Assembly: GCA_964549525.1 (NCBI GenBank)
Contig: CAZJUR010000009.1
Span: 1-34,649 of the forward strand
Length of the DNA stretch: 34,649 nt
DNA from: CAZJUR01 sp964549525
Lineage (GTDB): Bacteria; Patescibacteriota; Saccharimonadia; Saccharimonadales; Saccharimonadaceae
Reading direction: 5' to 3'
A model generated the notes under the pieces. It was not told the origin of the DNA and searched no databases. It saw only the letters and a program-made list of their open reading frames with translations. Position numbers and translations under genes: made by a program. This document shows positions 32,615 to 34,649 of the stretch, in pieces (position 1 is the first letter of the stretch; the number at the start of each line of letters is the position of its first letter).

Positions 32615-33526
32615 ATGAAAACTGGACAGTCTCCTGTAACGGAAATTACTAACTTACTAAACCAAACGGGATCATATAGATCTTTGATTTTGATGATACT
32701 GGCCATTGCAATTGCATATGTCGTCAGTAAGCTTGTCGGTTCAATACTCATAAAAGTAGCTCAAATGATTGCCGTCAGAGCTGATCGAGCGAGCAATGAA
32801 GAGAGACTCTTAAAATTACGTCAAGTCGAAACATTTCTTAGCGTTTTTATAGCAATAATTCGCGCAAGCATCGTAGCTGTCACCGCGTTCTTCGTATGGA
32901 AACTTCTCAACCCGCAAGGCAGTGAGCTGGTTGCAACTATCGGAGCCGGTGCTATTTTTGCGGTCGTAGCTGGAGGAATATTAAATAATCTCCTCAAAGA
33001 TTTACTCATGGGCGCAAATATGATTATCGAGCAATGGTTTACTATCGGTGATTATATTAAGATAGAGCCATTTAGCGACCTTTCCGGTGTAGTAGAAAAA
33101 ATGACGCTTCGTTCAACTCGTATTCGAAGTATTAGTGGCGAAGTGATATGGGTTCATAATCAAAATATCCAGGCTGTCAGAGTTACCCCTCGTGGTGTGC
33201 GTACTCTTGCAGTAGATGTGTTTGTGACAGATGTCAAGAAAGCGACTGAAGCAATCAATAGCATTATTGGTACAATCCCAACTGGCCACCTCATGCTCGC
33301 AAAGAAATTAAAAATTGTCGCAAAAGATCAATGGACAGATAATTTATGGCGTATTACCATTAGCGGCCAGACGACACCCGGTCGAGAATGGCTCGTTGAA
33401 AACTATTTTATAGATTCATTGGAAAAGAACTTGCCAAAAAATCTCATGGTACAAGCGCCTATAGCACGGACTGCTGATGCTGCAGCCGAGAAGCGCTTTA
33501 AACGCGCTGTACGGGTAAAAAAATAG
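32615..33526 (+). CDS. Small-conductance mechanosensitive channel (MscS family)
   Basis: 303 aa from ATG 32615. Three hydrophobic helices come first (SLILMILAIAIAYVVSKLVG; FIAIIRASIVAVTAFFVW; the pore-lining ATIGAGAIFAVVAGGILNNL). The beta domain follows, with EQWFTIGDYIKIEPFSDLSG, VEKMTLRSTRIRSISGEVIW and VHNQNI, and then an alpha/beta C-terminal domain. Such channels release solutes on osmotic downshock. The in-frame extension back to 32579 overlaps the promoter and is rejected. Confidence 0.94.
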   Translation: MKTGQSPVTEITNLLNQTGSYRSLILMILAIAIAYVVSKLVGSILIKVAQMIAVRADRASNEERLLKLRQVETFLSVFIAIIRASIVAVTAFFVWKLLNPQGSELVATIGAGAIFAVVAGGILNNLLKDLLMGANMIIEQWFTIGDYIKIEPFSDLSGVVEKMTLRSTRIRSISGEVIWVHNQNIQAVRVTPRGVRTLAVDVFVTDVKKATEAINSIIGTIPTGHLMLAKKLKIVAKDQWTDNLWRITISGQTTPGREWLVENYFIDSLEKNLPKNLMVQAPIARTADAAAEKRFKRAVRVKK

Positions 33527-33551
33527 CGCCTTCATAAAACCGAAGACGCTA
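33524..33551. terminator. Imperfect hairpin between MscS and YggT-like genes
   Basis: TAGCG-C-CTTC pairs with GAAG-A-CGCTA around an 8-nt loop (one mismatch), preceded by a run of A that would be a T run for minus-strand transcripts. It overlaps the mscS stop region and serves convergent genes. Confidence 0.45.
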
Positions 33552-33569
33552 CTCAGTGAAGTTACTAAC

Positions 33570-33962
33570 TTACACTTCTTTTTTACTAGCAAGACGCACT
33601 GCGCTTGCAAGACCCCAACCGATGAGGGCATAGATAAACATAGCAAAGAGTGTTTCAACCTCAAGTCGTGCACTACCGGCATTGAATTCGCCGACATTAA
33701 ATAACCCTCTAAATGGCCATACAAAGATTTCTGTTACGCCATAGATAAAGCTAGCAAAGGCATTATTTAAATCAGCACCGAGTAGTGCGAGTACTACACG
33801 AAGTGCCAAGAGTGCTAGGAGTAAACCGATAAGAAACCAAATTACTCGTGCTGCATAATTAACATTTTCGCCTTCACTTGCGGTGTTGACTTTTCGTGTG
33901 ACTGTTTTTGTATCGCCTTCTACATTTACGCTTTCGCTTACTTGCTCTACTTTATCTGCCAT
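33570..33962 (-). CDS. YggT-family-like membrane protein, 130 aa
   Basis: The hydrophilic N-terminus (about 1-35, VEQVSESVNVEGDTKTVTRK) is followed by a helix (VIWFLIGLLLALLALRVVLA), a loop with NNAFASFIYGVTEIFVWPFR, GLF, and a second helix (LFAMFIYALIGWGLASAV). This two-helix plan and the F-V-x-P-F-R/GLF region fit the YggT family, which is linked to cell division or osmotic response without a settled function. A perfect AAAGGAGG precedes ATG, giving one of the strongest binding sites in the window. Confidence 0.75.
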   Translation of the reverse strand: MADKVEQVSESVNVEGDTKTVTRKVNTASEGENVNYAARVIWFLIGLLLALLALRVVLALLGADLNNAFASFIYGVTEIFVWPFRGLFNVGEFNAGSARLEVETLFAMFIYALIGWGLASAVRLASKKEV

Positions 33963-34047
33963 AATACCTCCTTTATTTTCATGCGTTTGAATGATAGTTA
34001 TAGCATGTGTAATTTCAGTATACGCATTGCCAGGAAAAACACAAGCA

Positions 34048-34575
34048 TTAGGCTAGATGAAATTGACGATTATACTCATACAGAGCAATTGCAGCAGCAG
34101 CGCCCACATTGATTGATCGTGTTGAACCTATCTGTGGAATAGATAAGATTACCTCAGCGGCCTGAAGAAGTGGTTGGCTAATACCAGGACCTTCTTGGCC
34201 AAAGATAAGCACTGAAGAAACAGGAAAACGGTACTTGCGAATATCTTCTGACTCTACATTATTTTCGATTGCAATCATATGCTTCTTTTGGGTTTGCATA
34301 GCAGCTATAAAACGGCGAAAGTCAGTGTAATAATGAAGGTGAATATATTTTTCGGTTGCCATCGCACCGCGTTTATTCCACTGTTTTCGGCCGATAATAT
34401 GAATATGTCGGACGCCAAATGCATTAGCTGAACGTACAATGCTACCCATATTAAAATCTCGTAGCGTGTTCTCTATTGCTATTTCTAGCGGCGAACCATG
34501 AGTATCTAAATCAGCAATAATATGCTCGATGGGCCAACCTTTATAACGGTCTTGAACATTTCTTACGTCATTCAT
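34048..34575 (-). CDS. SPOUT-family tRNA/rRNA methyltransferase (SpoU/TrmH-like)
   Basis: 2'-O-ribose methyltransferase fold, 175 aa without the N-terminal substrate-binding domain of RlmB-type enzymes. SPOUT motifs are FNMGSIVRSANAFGVRHIHI (motif 1), SVLIFGQEGPGISQPLLQ (motif 2) and LSIPQIGSTRSINVGAAAAI (motif 3). The ATG is only about 20 nt downstream of the tRNA-Trp 3' end on the same strand, with no promoter between, so it is probably cotranscribed with that tRNA. Substrate RNA cannot be deduced. Confidence 0.9.
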   Translation of the reverse strand: MNDVRNVQDRYKGWPIEHIIADLDTHGSPLEIAIENTLRDFNMGSIVRSANAFGVRHIHIIGRKQWNKRGAMATEKYIHLHYYTDFRRFIAAMQTQKKHMIAIENNVESEDIRKYRFPVSSVLIFGQEGPGISQPLLQAAEVILSIPQIGSTRSINVGAAAAIALYEYNRQFHLA

Positions 34576-34594
34576 TAAAAATTCATTATTTACG

Positions 34595-34649
34595 TGGCAG
34601 GGGCACGTGGAATCGAACCACGATCTAAGGTTTTGGAGACCTTTATACT
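34595..34649 (-). tRNA. tRNA-Trp (anticodon CCA), partial at window edge
   Basis: The minus strand shows the anticodon arm AAGGT-CTCCAAA-ACCTT (anticodon CCA), the T arm with GTGGTTCGATTCCAC, the 3' acceptor strand, discriminator G and encoded CCA. The 5' acceptor and D arm lie beyond the window. Confidence 0.93.

Noticed and set aside
1..34649. Reassigned TGA (glycine code) as in some CPR bacteria
   Set aside because: dcd, speD and the 303-aa gene end at TGA in the right place, and no family is cut short by an in-frame TGA.
1..34649. CRISPR arrays or insertion sequences
   Set aside because: No regularly spaced direct repeats and no transposase-like frames were seen; the only mobile-element gene is the serine recombinase.

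Overview
The window reads as a chromosomal segment of a Candidate Phyla Radiation bacterium, most likely Candidatus Saccharibacteria (TM7). This is inferred from gene content and style: compact genes with overlapping ends, an N-terminally extended ribosomal protein L1, an Rpf/LysM muralytic protein, a pilin, a serine recombinase next to a tRNA gene, several lineage-type orphan genes, and many promoters whose -10 box lies only 6-11 nt before the start codon. TGA is used as an ordinary stop (for example dcd, speD and the 303-aa gene), so the TGA-to-glycine code of some CPR lineages does not apply.

Layout. 1-2010: large serine recombinase whose 3' end runs through an intact tRNA-Gln gene on the other strand, followed by a second, broken tRNA-Gln copy. 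2045-6065: a membrane protein, a superoxide dismutase, a pilin-like protein and an AI-2E-family permease. 6083-13627 (minus): cysS, a DHH phosphoesterase, recR, ybaB, a GT-C-like membrane protein, dnaB and dnaX. 13668-16597: orphan genes, including one apparently split by a 4-bp duplication and a 364-aa coiled-coil protein. 16741-17796: rplJ-rplL with a leader. 17877-21684: an orphan membrane protein, the dTMP/folate group tmk, folA, thyA and dcd, and a small acidic protein. 21771-26865: rplA, a DnaQ/GIY-YIG nuclease, a YihY protein, an alkyladenine glycosylase, msrB and a small alpha/beta hydrolase. 27009-29003: the Rpf/LysM protein, then secE-nusG-rplK. 29083-32577: an AT-rich block with a multi-pass histidine kinase coupled by an ATGA overlap to a 303-aa possible acyltransferase, and a divergent AdoMet decarboxylase gene. 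32615-34649: an MscS channel, a YggT-type protein, a SPOUT methyltransferase and a partial tRNA-Trp.

Working together: dcd, thyA, folA and tmk form a compact dTMP supply set. dnaX, dnaB, recR and ybaB form a replication/repair set in which both DnaX and RecR lack most of the expected zinc-binding cysteines. The most likely undescribed system is the 29083-32577 block: an enzyme-like protein overlapping the gene of a roughly 9-TM sensor kinase resembles the arrangement of synthase/receptor quorum-sensing pairs, with a SAM-consuming SpeD-family enzyme divergently placed. This is a hypothesis from layout and fold-level impressions only.
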